Assembly (NCBI GenBank): GCA_032209605.1
Contig: JASFXZ010000013.1
Location: forward strand, 8,384,901 to 8,448,900
Origin: Mactromeris polynyma
Lineage: Eukaryota; Mollusca; Bivalvia; Venerida; Mactridae
Direction: 5' to 3'
Length of the DNA stretch: 64,000 nucleotides
Position numbers and translations under genes: made by a program
The notes under the pieces: generated by a model
What the model was told of the DNA's origin: nothing
The model's database searches: none
What the model saw: the letters and a program-made list of their open reading frames with translations, nothing else
Shown: piece by piece, positions 12,901 through 23,262 of the stretch
Numbering within the stretch: position 1 is the first letter of the stretch
Layout of the letters: the number at the start of each line of letters is the position of its first letter

Positions 12901-15900
12901 TGTCGAGTTAGATTCGGGCAAACATCAAAGACACTGTATCTACATACAAGACAATGTCATGGAACGTAACAACTTCGTATTGTACAGAAACACGTTTCGA
13001 ATCGTCCATTTCAATTCGACGTGCGTTGGAGGATACATCGGGACCTGATATATATTTCGGATGATACCGAGTATTCGGACAGAAGGTGTTCGAAAAAACG
13101 AGGCCCGACTGTATAATTATACACATTGCGTGACACCTGAAGTTACAAGACTACCTACCGATTGTTCTGAATCCACTGATGTAGGTTGGACAAGGTTGCC
13201 AGGCCTCCGTGCCAGCTGGTGTAAAGTTCCAACACATTACTTGGTCCCATGTGGCATTGCAATACACACCTGCAGTGGAAACACCAACACCACGTATAGT
13301 CGGTGACAGTACATCGAATGATTTTACCATTATCTATATATATATATAGTGTTGTGTTATTAATCGCGAACAATAAGCGAACAATCCAATTTCAAAGAAG
13401 AAATATCTTTAAAAAAAAGATAAACGGTGTATATAGAATGATGTCTTCCGGTAGGTTAAATGAAATAATGATTTTGCAACATGTTGAAAAATAAATCCTT
13501 ACAAAAAATTAATTCTCGGATCTACTCGTATATATACTATAATTATGGACCTGTTTTATCTGGGTCATTTTATAAACATATAGTATTATTAACTACTTCC
13601 GGCAAAATTCGAACTGCTTAGGAACGCAGATCTTATGAAAACCCCGTTTGGTACCTCTTGGGTGAACAAAAGTCCCGTTTGGTGCCTCTTAGGTGATAAT
13701 ATGATTGGTCAGATTTTAAAAGTCCGTTTCGCGGACAACATTTTGTTGGTCAAAATGTAGGTCAAAATCTATGTTATACAGCTACGCCGAAAAAGGTGTG
13801 TTGGAATGTTCGTTTGAAGGAGAAAAGTCGCGGTTGTGTTTTGAAATAAAAGTAAACTAAACAGCAGTTATGGTTGTACGCATGACAGCATTTCTCTACC
13901 TTAATTAACGTGGATCGGTCATGAAAGTTCATACACCTGTTCGCGGTCAATCTAACAACGCTATGTGCTTTTGTAGAATTTCTTAAAAAAGAACTCATAT
14001 AGCCGCACTTTTGGTAGGACTGTTGAGCTAAAACTATGATGTAATATAGTATCAATGCTTTATACATCTGTGAAAGGGGTGTGCATTCGAACCGCATCGG
14101 GTTTACCAATACATTATAAAATGCATTGCTTTGCAGTTTGGATCACTCTAATTCGCCACTGGCCCCTTATTCACAAGGGATCAAGGGATCTGGATCAAGC
14201 TGATCCTGAAATATCTTCGCTATTTTCTTGAAGTAATGGAATACTTAATATAGCAATTCTCAAAATTAAACGCTAGCTACCTACAAATCTTCTATTTAAC
14301 ATTGTGAAATAATTCTAACATTTATTTCTTGTTCAGTATAATTAATTACACTTATGCCTGAAACTGATCCATATCTAATCAGGATTAATTTTCAAGAATC
14401 GGAGAAAAGGCTGATCACCAACTTTTTCTACATTAACATGAGAGCTGAATTTAAAGTCTTAAGCAGTTTGTGAATGTATTCATCAATCATATTTTGGTAA
14501 AAAAAGATTTATCTCTGCCTAGCATTCTTTCACAATTTGAATGAAACTAAATTTGATCCTGATCCTGAGTTAATTCTTTGTGAACTTGGGGCCTGCATTC
14601 TATACACAGCATATTTTCCTTAATTGTTAATGTTAACAATTTTTGTTACTATTTAACAAAGATTTATAACTGAAGATTGGAAGATAATGTTCAAATCTGA
14701 AACTAAACAAAATAAACGAAAACAATATCCGTATACTTATCTTCCCTCTGAGTGAAGGGACTGGGCACGTGGGTGGAGTATATAGACTTTATTTTATTTC
14801 ATATTTTCATTTTCTATTTTCAAACACATTTCTGTTCGTAATGAAGTCAATTTTAGACTCATCTGTCTTGCATACTTACAAATCAAGGCGTGGACATACG
14901 TAAGTCAATCATTACTTGTCACATAGTCGCGTCAATTTAAATACCTTCTCAATAATTAGCAACAATTTATGTCCGCCTTGTGTTTATCTATTCTAAGCAT
15001 AGTGTATTGAAGTCAATAAATCTCGGTATTAATCAATTAACCCCAGTTCACTCGAGGCACGATTCCACAATATTCACATTTCTGGGACCATTATTATTTT
15101 GTACGGTTGCAGAGGTTCATTTCTGTGAGTTACTGTATGCGTGCACTAGTCTGTGTTTGCAGGTACAGTGGAACACGCTTATAACGTACTCGGTTATACA
15201 TTTCTGTGAGTTACTGTATGCGTGCACTAGTCTGTGTTTGCAGATACAGTGGAACACGCTTATAACGTACTCGGTTATACATTTCTGTGAGTTACTGTAT
15301 GCGTGCACTAGTCTGTGTTTGCAGGTACAGTGGAACACGCTTATAACGTACTCGGTTATACATTTCTGTGAGTTACTGTATGCGTGCACTAGTCTGTGTT
15401 TGCAGGTACAGTGGAACACGCTTATAACGTACTCGGTTATACATTTCTGTGAGTTACTGTATGCGTGCACTAGTCTGTGTTTGCAGGTACAGTGGAACAC
15501 GCTTATAACGTACTCGGTTATAATGAATAGTCAGATAGTACCTAGTAATTTGAATCCTCAACCAAGCTCTTCTATATGTTATTGTATTACTAAACGGTTA
15601 TAACGAATTTGGATAAAGCGTAATTTTGGATATAACGTAGTAATTTGTGGGTCCCAAAAGGCATAGTTTAACGCAAACGTACTCGGTAATAACGTAATTC
15701 ACAAATGTAATGCATGTTCTGTATCATTACTCACACATCTAGCTCAGTTGTAAGCAATACTAATAATAATAATAAAAATATCTTTATTTACAGAAAGTGA
15801 CATGTAAAGAGGTATACAAAAACAATTGTACAATCTTAAATAAAACATGGCCTTCTAACAGAAAACAACATAAATTGAAACACAATAATTATATAAAACA

Positions 15901-18900
15901 ATCACTCATCAGATATTGTAAATAGTACATATATATCGGTATAATAGTAATTGCTTATAATAACTTTCATAACAAACATAATAGAATGTAGACCATTTTA
16001 CAATAAAAATGATTTTAATGCTCTTTTGAAAGTATTTACTGACGAGACTGATTTAATATTGTTGGAAATTTGTTCCAATTAACAGCACTTACATTTGTAA
16101 AATAACTTTTCATGTATTTTGTTTTGAAAGTTGGCGTGACTAAGTCATTGTTTTCCACTGATCTTATACTATTGGATGAACAATTTAATAATGATCGAAT
16201 ATACTGGGGACTCTCATTGCAGTAAGCTTTGTAGACAAGGACTGAAGAATGATAAAACATCTATTTTCAAACGATATCCAATTTAATTTATTGAGTAATT
16301 TTGAGTCATCAAGGTTGGCAAACTCCTTTTGTATTAATCTAGCTACACGCGCTTGTAATTTACCTAAAGATTTATAACATTTTTTTCCAGTACCACAAAC
16401 GGTACAACAGTAGTCCATTATAGAAAGAATATATGCATTATAAAATAATATTTTCATTTCAATTGATAGATAAGGCGTAATTCTTTTTAAAAGTGCAATT
16501 TTTTAATTGATATGCGTACATATTTTTGTAAGATGGGTATTCCACGACAAGGTGTTATCAATGTTAATACCAAGTACCTTTTGAACATTTACATTTTGCA
16601 ATTTAGTTTTATTTATATACAGCGTTAGTTCAATATCAAGGTTTTTTAGACGGTTATTCGACGATAGAATCATACATGTAGATTTATTAAGATGTAAAGA
16701 CATGTTATTTATTTGGCACCAAGAAATGATTGCATTTATATTTGTTTGAAGAGTGGCCTGTAATAGTTTTGATATCAGTGCCAGGTGTATACAGGGTGGA
16801 ATCGTCAGCATAAAGGTGGATATTGGCAGTTGGTATTTCATATGCAATATCATTTAGATAAAGAAGAAATAATAGAGGGCCGAGGATTGAGCCTTGGGGA
16901 ACTCCAGACCTTATCTCCATTGTTTCAGATGTTATATTCGCATGCTTGATAGCCTGTGTTCTATTTGATAAGTAAGACTTAAATAGAGTAACGGTGCGTG
17001 GCGAGAAGTGATACAGTTTTAGTTTATACAAGAGAATGTTATGGTCAACTAGGTCAAATGCCTTTCTCAAATCCAAAATTACTGACCCTACATATTTTCC
17101 TGAATCGATATCCTTTAACCACGTATCTATCAAGTAAATGAGTGCTGTGTGACAAGAATGATTTTGACGAAATCCGGACTGAGTATTGTGAAGAACATTT
17201 GTTAGTTTGAAAAAAGATTGAAGTTAAATATTTTTGAAATGGTTGGCAAAATAGATATAGGACGGTAATTATAAGGGTCCTCTCTATCTTCATTTTTGAA
17301 TATCGGGAGAACATAAGCTTTTTTTAAAGCATCCGGAAAAATCCCTGTTTCGATACTTTTGTTAATAATATGTGTAATCTGATTGGCTAATCGGAGGCGT
17401 TCACACATGCATGAACGTCGAAATTTCATTGTATTGATGACGTAACTTAATTGTGCATTCTGATTGGCTAATCAAAGGCGTTTACACAAGTATGAACGTC
17501 CAAATTTCATTGACGGAACTACTTTCGACCTAAATCTGAGGTAAACAATATGAACAATTGGGTACAATATGTTCTCAAGCAATAAACATTTAGTGTATTT
17601 ATTTGCAAATTCATCACATATTTTAGAAACAAGTCTAGATCGAGGTATTATTAGTAACATCGTTATTTATGGGGGAAAAGACTCACATGACAGACGATTT
17701 AATCAAGAGACGCAGTGGTCCAGAATTCTAGAATATTCCATTTCATTCCTCCTAGTCCTACTTTGTTGATTCAGAATCCGTCCGTTCAATAATGAAGCTA
17801 TTACTAGCGGCAGCCCGTGAAATTTGTTGTTGGCATGATTTGTATTGCACGACTATGGTGGCATACTACTGCCACCAGTTAGCATGATAGCGTTCGCGAA
17901 ATGTTTTGTGTTCACCACTTAATAATTACGATAATTATCTAGTTAATATTCGTGTTACATTTTCGGTAAGATAAATATCCTAAAACTAGAAACAGGCTTG
18001 AAAGTGCCCAGAACTGCCACCTCTTACCTTTTTATGATGTATTACACTAGATTTAAATGGCAACACGAATCTTATCTAGTTGACCACTTATTATGTTACT
18101 TAATAACTCAAATTCGCGAATTTCACTTAAGATTCATGTTACCACTTACATCTAGAAGCCAAACTTGCATTTATAAATAAGTGGTAATACGAATCTTAAG
18201 TGAAATTCGCGAATTTGAGTTATTAAATAACATAATAAGTGGCTTACTGTCTTTACAATTGACTGATTTTGTGTACGGTACACAGGTTTTACATTTACTG
18301 ATTGTGTGTATTATACACAGGCTTTACAGTTGATTGATTATGTGTATTATACACAGGCTTTACAGTTGATTGATTATGTGTATTATACACAGGCTTTACA
18401 GTTGATTGATTGTGTGTATTATACACAGGCTTTACAGTTTACTGATTGTGTGTATTATACACAGGCTTTACAGTTTACTGATTGTGTGTATTATACACAG
18501 GCTTTACAGTTGATTGATTGTGTGTATTATACACAGGCTTTACAGTTGATTGATTGTGTGTATTATACACAGGCTTTACAGTTGATTGATTGTGTGTATT
18601 ATACACAGGCTTTACAGTTTACTGATTGTGTGTATTATACACAGGCTTTACAGTTTACTGATTGTGTGTATTATACACAGGCTTTACAGTTGATTGATTA
18701 TGTGAATTATACACAGGCTTTACAGTTGATTGATTGTGTGTATTATACACAGGCTTTACAGTTGATAGATTATGTGTATTATACACAGGCTTTACAGTTG
18801 ATTGATTGTGTGTATTATACACAGGCTTTACAGTTGATTGATTATGTGTATTATACACAGGCTTTACAGTTGATAGATTATGTGTATTATACACAGGCTT

Positions 18901-21489
18901 TACAGTTGATTGATTGTGTGTATTATACACAGGCTTTACAGTTGATTGATTGTGTGTATTATACACAGGCTTTACAGTTTACTGATTGTGTGTATTATAC
19001 ACAGGCTTTACAGTTTACTGATTGTGTGTATTATACACAGGCTTTACAGTTGATTGATTATGTGTATTATACACAGGCTTTACAGTTGATTGATTGTGTG
19101 TATTATACACAGGCTTTACAGTTGATTGATTGTGTGTATTATACACAGGCTTTACAGTTTACTGATTGTGTGTATTATACACAGGCTTTACAGTTTACTG
19201 ATTGTGTGTATTATACACAGGCTTTACAGTTTACTGATTGTGTGTATTATACACAGGCTTTACAGTTTACTGATTGTGTGTATTATACACAGGCTTTACA
19301 GTTTACTGAGTGTGTGTATTATACACAGGCTTTACAGTTTACTGAGTGTGTGTAATATACACAGGCTTTACAGTTTACTGATTGTGTGTATTATACACAG
19401 GCTTTACAGTTTACTGATTGTGTGTACTATACACAGGCTTTACAGTTTACTGATTATGTGTATTATACACAGGCTTTACAGTTTACTGATTGTGTGTACT
19501 ATACACAGGCTTTACAGTTTACTGATTGTGTGTACTATACACAGGCTTTACAGGTTACTGATTATGTGTATTATACACAGGCTTTACAGTTTACTGAGTG
19601 TGTGTACTATACACAGGCTTTACAGTTTACTGATTATGTGTATTATACACAGGCTTTACAGTTTACTGATTTTGTGTATTATACACAGGCTTTACAGTTT
19701 ACTGAGTGTGTGTATTATACACAGGCTTTACAGTTTACTGAGTGTGTGTATTATACACAGGCTTTACAGTTTACTGATTGTGTGTATTATACACAGGCTT
19801 TACAGTTTACTGATTGTGTGTATTATACACAGGCTTTACAGTTTACTGATTGTGTGTATTATACACAGGCTTTACAGTTTACTGATTGTGTGTATTATAC
19901 ACAGGCTTTACAGTTTACTGATTGTGTGTATTATACACAGGCTTTACAGTTTACTGAGTGTGTGTATTATACACAGGCTTTACAGTTTACTGATTGTGTG
20001 TATTATACACAGGCTTTACAGTTTACTGATTGTGTGTATTATACACAGGCTTTACAGTTTACTGATTGTGTGTATTATACACAGGCTTTACAGTTTACTG
20101 AGTGTGTGTATTATACACAGGCTTTACAGTTGATAGATTATGTGTATTATACACAGGCTTTACAGTTGATAGATTTTGTGTATTATACACAGGCTTTACA
20201 GTTGACTGATTGTGTGTATTATACACAGGCTTTACAGTTGATTGATTATGTGTATTATACACAGGCTTTACAATTGACTGATTTTGTGTATTATACACAG
20301 GCTTAACAGTTGATTGATTGTGTGTATTATACACAGGCTTTACCGTTGACTGATTGTGTGTATTATACACAGGCTTTACAGTTTACTGAGTGTGTGTATT
20401 ATACACAGGCTTTACAGTTGATTGATTATGTGTATTATACACAGGCTTAACAGTTGATTGATTATGTGTATTAAACACAGGCTTTACAGTTGATAGATTA
20501 TGTGTATCATACACAGGCTTTACAGTTGATTGATTATGTGAATTATACACAGGCTTTACAGTTGATTGATTATGTGTATTATACACAGGCTTTACAGTTT
20601 ACTGATTGTGTGTATTATACACAGGCTTTACAGTTGATTGATTATGTGTATTATACACAGGCTTTACAGTTTACTGAGTGTGTGTATTATACACAGGCTT
20701 TACAGTTTACTGAGTGTGTGTATTATACACAGGCTTTACAGTTTACTGAGTGTGTGTATTATACACAGGCTTTACAGTTTACTGAGTGTGTGTATTATAC
20801 ACAGGCTTTACAGTTGATAGATTATGTGTATTATACACAGGCTTTACAGTTTACTGAGTGTGTGTATTATACACAGGCTTTACAGTTGATAGATTATGTG
20901 TATTATACACAGGCTTTACAGTTTACTGAGTGTGTGTATTATACACAGGCTTTACAGTTTACTGAGTGTGTGTATTATACACAGGCTTTACAGTTTACTG
21001 AGTGTGTGTATTATACACAGGCTTTACAGTTGATAGATTATGTGTATTATACACAGGCTTTACAGTTTACTGAGTGTGTGTATTATACACAGGCTTTACA
21101 GTTTACTGAGTGTGTGTATTATACACAGGCTTTACAGTTTACTGAGTGTGTGTATTTTGGATGATTATATATTTTCAAGGTAAACACAAGGATATGATTA
21201 TATGAAATCAATAATTGGACAAGACGCAAACATACGGGTACATGGTGGGATAGGAGAATGGTTGGAACGGTCAGTTAAAAATACATCACTGGGAGTTTAA
21301 ACCTGGTTTACGATTAGTGTATAAGGATGCACCTATCTTCACATGTATCCGACATTCAACCATGAATTAAAGAAAATATAAATGTACATGTATATTACCG
21401 TCAGGAGGAGGTTCAGCGAGTTTCTTCAGCTCACAATCCGCTTGACGTTCGTTCAGAATTCCCATTTGTTCTTCAAGACTTAACTTGAT
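3898..21489 (-). CDS. Class B1 (secretin-family) GPCR, PTH-receptor-like, partial gene of nine exons
   Basis: Exons in coding order are 21399-21489, 13159-13269, 11061-11191, 10255-10349, 9131-9299, 6818-6974, 5513-5573, 4288-4357 and 3898-3989. Each has AG/GT borders and the phases join without a break (977 nt, 325 codons plus 2 nt). The extracellular hormone-receptor domain has all six expected cysteines, spread over the first three exons, plus the TWD and CW motifs and five N-glycosylation sequons. TM1-TM5 follow, with the class B hallmarks RLHC before TM2, the TM3 cysteine (WECK), EGLYL, GW at TM4, LCW in loop 2 and NIVR at the end of TM5. These receptors sit in the plasma membrane, bind peptide hormones and couple mainly to Gs. 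The EEQ...C start and RLHC lean towards PTH receptors; a PDF, calcitonin or CRF-type receptor is not excluded. The start exon and TM6, TM7 and tail were not found; the latter probably lie left of the window. Introns are loaded with arrays and TEs, but no exon is broken. Confidence 0.93.
4288..4357 (-). CDS. GPCR exon h: extracellular loop 2 and start of TM5
   Basis: The acceptor is acatttcag and the donor gtaagg; phase 2 in, phase 0 out, 70 nt. The split codon gives L, then CWNRHRVDGYFWIIKAP. The CW, the YxWIIxxP motif and SIL are class B loop 2/TM5 hallmarks. Confidence 0.9.
4573..4589 (+). repeat. Poly-G run of 17
   Basis: An uninterrupted run of 17 G in an AT-rich intron. It is prone to length error in sequencing. 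Confidence 0.9.
4760..5026 (-). mobile_element. tRNA-derived SINE, family A-like
   Basis: The minus strand reads a tRNA-like head with gctcgggtagctcaggtggc (5001-5020) and box B gagttgattccc (4961-4972). The body shares the order ctgtgaca, gctacggt, cacc and attatc with the SINE at 39794-40650. It lies in the GPCR intron between exons g and h. Confidence 0.65.
5513..5573 (-). CDS. GPCR exon g: TM4
   Basis: The acceptor is attttttag and the donor gtaagt; phase 1 in, phase 2 out, 61 nt. It encodes SPLLYLVPWIIVRIYMEDE, the TM4 with its conserved proline and PW. Confidence 0.88.
5753..5893. mobile_element. Short MITE with TA-flanked CAG-type ends
   Basis: It starts tacaggcgaccgtcc and ends aggtccgactgta, an imperfect inverted repeat. 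It shares internal motifs with the element at 12983-13113 in opposite orientation (ccgaatact, tcagg, gatgtatc). Inferred to be a Tc1/mariner- or pogo-type MITE. Confidence 0.55.
5892..6280. repeat. Tandem array, 48 bp x 8
   Basis: The unit begins ttccaatccattccatgagc and copies are almost identical. The array begins exactly at the terminal TA of the MITE at 5753-5893 and stops where the SINE head at 6281 begins. It lies in the GPCR intron between exons f and g. Confidence 0.95.
6281..6500 (+). mobile_element. tRNA-derived SINE, family B
   Basis: The head is gggcgatggctcagtg with box B like gttcgatcaaag, followed by the family B body (cggtatcagg at about 6438, cagcgtggtgtc at about 6484). It carries a single copy of the segment that is amplified at 3004-3189. 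Confidence 0.6.
6818..6974 (-). CDS. GPCR exon f: TM3 and intracellular loop 2
   Basis: The acceptor is actttcag and the donor gtaagt; phase 0 in, phase 1 out, 157 nt. HWECKLV carries the TM3 cysteine that pairs with loop 2. MEGLYLQMLV is the class B TM3 signature, and the exon ends with the GW that opens TM4. Confidence 0.93.
7206..8812. repeat. Tandem array, 44 bp (43-45) x about 36
   Basis: The unit contains gtgtacggggactttatgca, followed by tatgggg; it is G-rich on the plus strand. Subtypes are ordered along the array: attggtcc at the left, gatgttc in the middle, and gtgcacgg with tacaatggatg at the right. The unit has no stop in three frames, so long ORFs are a by-product. It lies in the GPCR intron between exons e and f. 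Confidence 0.97.
9131..9299 (-). CDS. GPCR exon e: intracellular loop 1, TM2 and extracellular loop 1
   Basis: The acceptor is cattttcag and the donor gtaagt; phase 2 in, phase 0 out, 169 nt. It starts with the class B hallmark RLHCKSNILHINLF, followed by AFILRA in TM2 and a long charged extracellular loop 1. A long loop 1 is also a feature of PTH receptors. Confidence 0.93.
10255..10349 (-). CDS. GPCR exon d: TM1
   Basis: The acceptor is tttgttgcag and the donor gtaagt; phase 0 in, phase 2 out, 95 nt. It encodes a hydrophobic helix with VGYGLSLVSLLVAVG, matching the GYxLSLxSLxxA pattern of class B1 TM1. Confidence 0.92.
10420..10617. repeat. Tandem array, 27 bp x about 7
   Basis: The unit is like gacatgcacgtgtgttacgc plus ttcaaat, and copies are nearly identical. 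It begins about 70 bp upstream of exon d in the sense direction, within the intron between exons c and d. Confidence 0.93.
10730..10815 (+). mobile_element. Family A SINE 3' fragment
   Basis: cacatgtggaaaagcaagtt, then actggttgttaattccagg and gaccgctgtata, match the tails at 24188-24262 (inverted) and 44685-44760 (inverted). There is no tRNA head. Confidence 0.6.
11061..11191 (-). CDS. GPCR exon c: end of hormone-receptor domain and linker
   Basis: The donor is gtaagt and the acceptor tttaaag; phase 1 in, phase 0 out, 131 nt. It encodes ATRDCLPDGTW, GWTNYTDC and a proline-rich linker, supplying the fifth and sixth cysteines and three N-glycosylation sequons. The acceptor has a poor pyrimidine tract, and the 15-bp array begins about 11 nt upstream of the exon in the sense direction, so the branch point must lie in or at the edge of that array. 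Confidence 0.9.
11203..12500. repeat. Tandem array, 15 bp x about 86
   Basis: The unit is ccagtacacaccttg with ttg/ctg and cc/tc variants; the right end uses agtatacacattgcc. It abuts GPCR exon c (ends at 11191) on one side and the MITE at 12522 on the other. Because 15 is a multiple of 3, it is open in several frames; the resulting Cys-Val-Leu and Thr-Leu-Pro ORFs are not genes. Confidence 0.97.
12522..12697. mobile_element. MITE, family P, TA-flanked inverted repeats
   Basis: It starts tactgtaaaacctcactt and ends gagattgtactgta. Long imperfect inverted ends contain aagaccacc-type motifs. It matches the elements at 42909-43072 and 60287-60617. TA flanks with CAGTnAAACC-like ends suggest a pogo/Tc1-mariner relative. 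Confidence 0.7.
12983..13113. mobile_element. Short MITE, same family as 5753-5893
   Basis: It starts tacagaaacacgtttcgaa and ends aacgaggcccgactgta. It shares the inner motifs ccgagtattcgg and gggacctgat with the copy at 5753 in reverse orientation. It lies just downstream of GPCR exon b. Confidence 0.6.
13159..13269 (-). CDS. GPCR exon b: core of hormone-receptor domain
   Basis: The acceptor is cactgcag and the donor gtaggt; phase 1 in and phase 1 out, 111 nt. It encodes YCNATWDQVMCW, then FTPAGTEAW and PCPTY. These are the second to fourth conserved cysteines, the TWD aspartate-tryptophan core and the PAG...PCP signature of the hormone-receptor domain. NAT and NFT are N-glycosylation sequons. 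This is the most diagnostic exon for the family. Confidence 0.92.
13270..15116. other. GPCR intron, AT-rich, only the 14161-14593 MITE recognised
   Basis: Short ORFs at 13303-13494 and 13774-14109 have no recognisable domain and no splice context. Confidence 0.4.
14161..14593. mobile_element. 433-bp MITE with GGCCCC termini
   Basis: The left end ggccccttattcacaaggg and the reverse complement of the right end, ggccccaagttcacaaag, form an inverted repeat. No ORF. The superfamily is unclear and no convincing target-site duplication was seen. Confidence 0.6.
15117..15525. repeat. Tandem array, 81 bp x 5
   Basis: Each unit holds a MITE-like terminus, tacagtggaacacgcttata followed by acgtactcggttata, plus about 46 bp of flank (ctgtgagttactgtatgcgt and on). 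Copies differ by only one base here and there. Confidence 0.95.
15489..15705. mobile_element. Remnant of a MITE adjoining the 81-bp array
   Basis: The last array copy runs into related sequence with repeated gttataacga, gatataacgta and cgtactcggtaataacg, as expected for an element body. The opposite terminus was not found. Confidence 0.45.
15757..17430 (-). pseudogene. 5'-truncated, frameshifted non-LTR (LINE) reverse transcriptase
   Basis: On the minus strand, reverse-transcriptase motifs appear in order: YNYRPISILP (about 17255-17285), DLRKAFDLVDH (about 17041-17075), GVPQGSILGPLLFLLYLNDI (about 16840-16900) and the catalytic YADD at 16801-16812. A palm/thumb-like tail continues to about 16040. 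The reading frame changes near 17220 and near 16740, with a stop at about 16503, so it cannot be expressed intact. No endonuclease domain is present. The 3' end carries an (ATT)-type short repeat at about 15757-15775, as in CR1/Jockey-like LINEs. The clade call is tentative. It sits in a GPCR intron in the gene's own orientation. Confidence 0.85.
17376..17510. repeat. Two diverged copies of a ~53-bp segment
   Basis: ctgattggctaatcggaggc and ctgattggctaatcaaaggc, each followed by cgtt-acaca...gaacgtc-aaatttcattg, lie about 85 bp apart at the broken 5' end of the LINE fragment. Confidence 0.7.
18084..18242. mobile_element. Foldback (inverted-repeat) element
   Basis: The arms 18084-18148 and 18178-18242 are near-perfect inverted repeats of about 65 bp (ccacttattatgttacttaa against ttaaataacataataagtgg) around a 29-bp loop. 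It lies directly beside the start of the 36-bp array. Confidence 0.85.
18251..21157. repeat. Tandem array, 36 bp x about 81
   Basis: The unit is ctttacagtttactgattg plus tgtgtattatacacagg. The arms gtgta/tacac can pair inside each unit. Three subtypes (ttgattgattatg, tttactgattgtg, tttactgagtgtg) form blocks: the first is common at the left, the last at the right. The 36-bp period keeps frames open. It ends about 240 bp downstream of GPCR exon a in the sense direction. Confidence 0.97.
21399..21489 (-). CDS. GPCR exon a: N-terminal part of hormone-receptor domain
   Basis: On the minus strand the acceptor is ctttcag and the donor gtaata. The exon has 91 nt, starts in phase 0 and ends in phase 1, encoding 30 residues. 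The reading begins IKLSLEEQMGILNERQADCE and ends in a proline run before aspartate. It resembles the helix and first cysteine of class B1 ectodomains, closest in style to PTH receptors. The preceding signal-peptide exon was not found to the right. Confidence 0.8.
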
Positions 21490-21687
21490 CTGAAAGAAAG
21501 AAAAAAACAAGCACATTTAATGTATGCGTACTAATTTCAAGCGGTCGCTATCGATTCCACCATATCTAAACACCAACATTGTAAATCACCGCACACTTTA
21601 GACACAGCCAACGCAGAATCAAACACCTGTTGCAATGTAGACGATTTGCATCGGTCGTGAATAAGCGAAAATAAAACACTCAGTCAC

Positions 21688-23262
21688 TGCTGAGTCAAGG
21701 GTGTACAGTGCTGAGTGAATGGTGTAGACTGCTGAGTGAATGCTGAGTGAAGAGTACAGATTGCTGATTGAAGTGTTTAGAGTGCTGAGTGCAGAGTGCT
21801 GAGTGAAGGTTGTAGAGATTGAGTGCAGAGTGAAGAGTGTAGAGTGCTGAGTGAAGAGTGTAGATTGCTGAATGAAAATAACAGAGTGCTGAGTGAAGGG
21901 TGTAGAGTGCTGAGTGAAGAGTTGTAGAGTGCTGAGTGAAGAGTTGTAGAGTGCTGAGTGAAGAGTTGTAGAGTGCTGAGTGAAGAGTTGTAGAGTGCTG
22001 AGTGAAGAGTTGTAGAGTGCTGAGTGAAGAGTTGTAGAGTGCTGAGTGAAGAGTTGTAGAGTGCTGAGTGAAGAGTTGTATAGTGCTGAGTGAAGAGTGT
22101 AGAGTGCTGAGTGAAGAGTGTAGAGTGTTGAGTGAAGAGTTGTAGAGTGCTGAGTGAAGAGTTGTAGAGTGCTGAGTGAAGAGTTGTAGAGTGCTGAGTG
22201 AAGAGTTGTAGAGTGCTGAGTGAAGAGTTGAAGAGTGCTGAGTGAAGAGTTGTAGAGTGGTGAGTGAAGGGTGTAGAGTGCTGAGTGAAGAGTTGTAGAG
22301 TGCTGAGTGAAGAGGTGTAGAGTGCTGAGTGAAGAGTTGTAGAGTGCTGAGTGAAGAGTGTAGAGTGCTGAGTGAAGAGTTGTAGAGTGCTGAGTGAAGA
22401 GTTGTAGAGTGCTGAGTGAAGAGTTGTAGAGTGCTGAGTGAAGAGTTGTAGAGTGCTGAGTGAAGAGCAGCTGTAGAGTGGTGAGTGAAGGGTGTAGAGT
22501 GCTGAGTGAAGAGTTGTAGAGTGCTGAGTGAAGAGTGTAGAGTGCTGAGTGAAGAGTTGTAGAGTGCTGAGTGAAGGGTGTAGAGTGCTGAGTGAAGAGT
22601 TGTAGAGTGCTGAGTGAAGAGTGTAGAGTGCTGAGTGCTGAGTGAAGAGTCTGAGGTGCATTGTGCTAAGTGAAGTATGTGTTGAGAGCTGAGTGAAGAG
22701 TGAAGAGTGCTGAGTGAAGGGTGTGGAGTGCTGAGTGAAGAGTCAAATTGCTGAGTGAAGTATTTAAAGTGATGAGTGCAGAGTGCAGAGTGCTGAGTGA
22801 AGAGTGAAGGGTTTAGAGTGCCGAGTGCAGAGTGCTGAGTGAAGGGTTTAGAGTGCTGAGTGCGGAGTACATATTGCTGATTGGAGGGTTTAGAGTGCTG
22901 AGTGCAGAGTGCAGGGTACAGAGTGCTGAATGAAGGGTGTCGAGTGCTGAGTGAATGTAGTAGAGTGTTGAGTGAAGGGTGTAGCGTGCTGAGTGTAGAG
23001 TGTTGAGTACCGAATGAAGGGTGTAGACTGCTGAGTGAAAAGACCTGAGTGCTGAGTGCAGATTGCTAACTGCAGGATGTATAGTACTGAGTGAAGGATG
23101 TAGCGTGCTGGGTGCAGAATGCTGAATGAAGGGTGTAGAGTGCTGAGTGCAGAGTGCTGAGTGAAGGGTGCAGAGTGCTGAGTGAAGGGTGTAGAGTGCT
23201 GAGTGCAGAGTGTTGAATGAAGGGTGTAGAGTGCTGAATGCAGAGTGCAGAGTGAAGGGTGC
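21688..23262. repeat. Irregular tandem array, about 22 bp, AGTGCTGAGTGAAG type
   Basis: Units are gtagagtgctgagtgaagag with t, gt or g spacers; there are about 70 irregular copies. Order decays at both ends. The dyad-like cagtcactgctgag marks the left border. Confidence 0.93.

Noticed and set aside
16036..17429. An active retrotransposon
   Set aside because: The reading frame is broken at about 17220 and 16740, and the 5' part with the endonuclease is missing.
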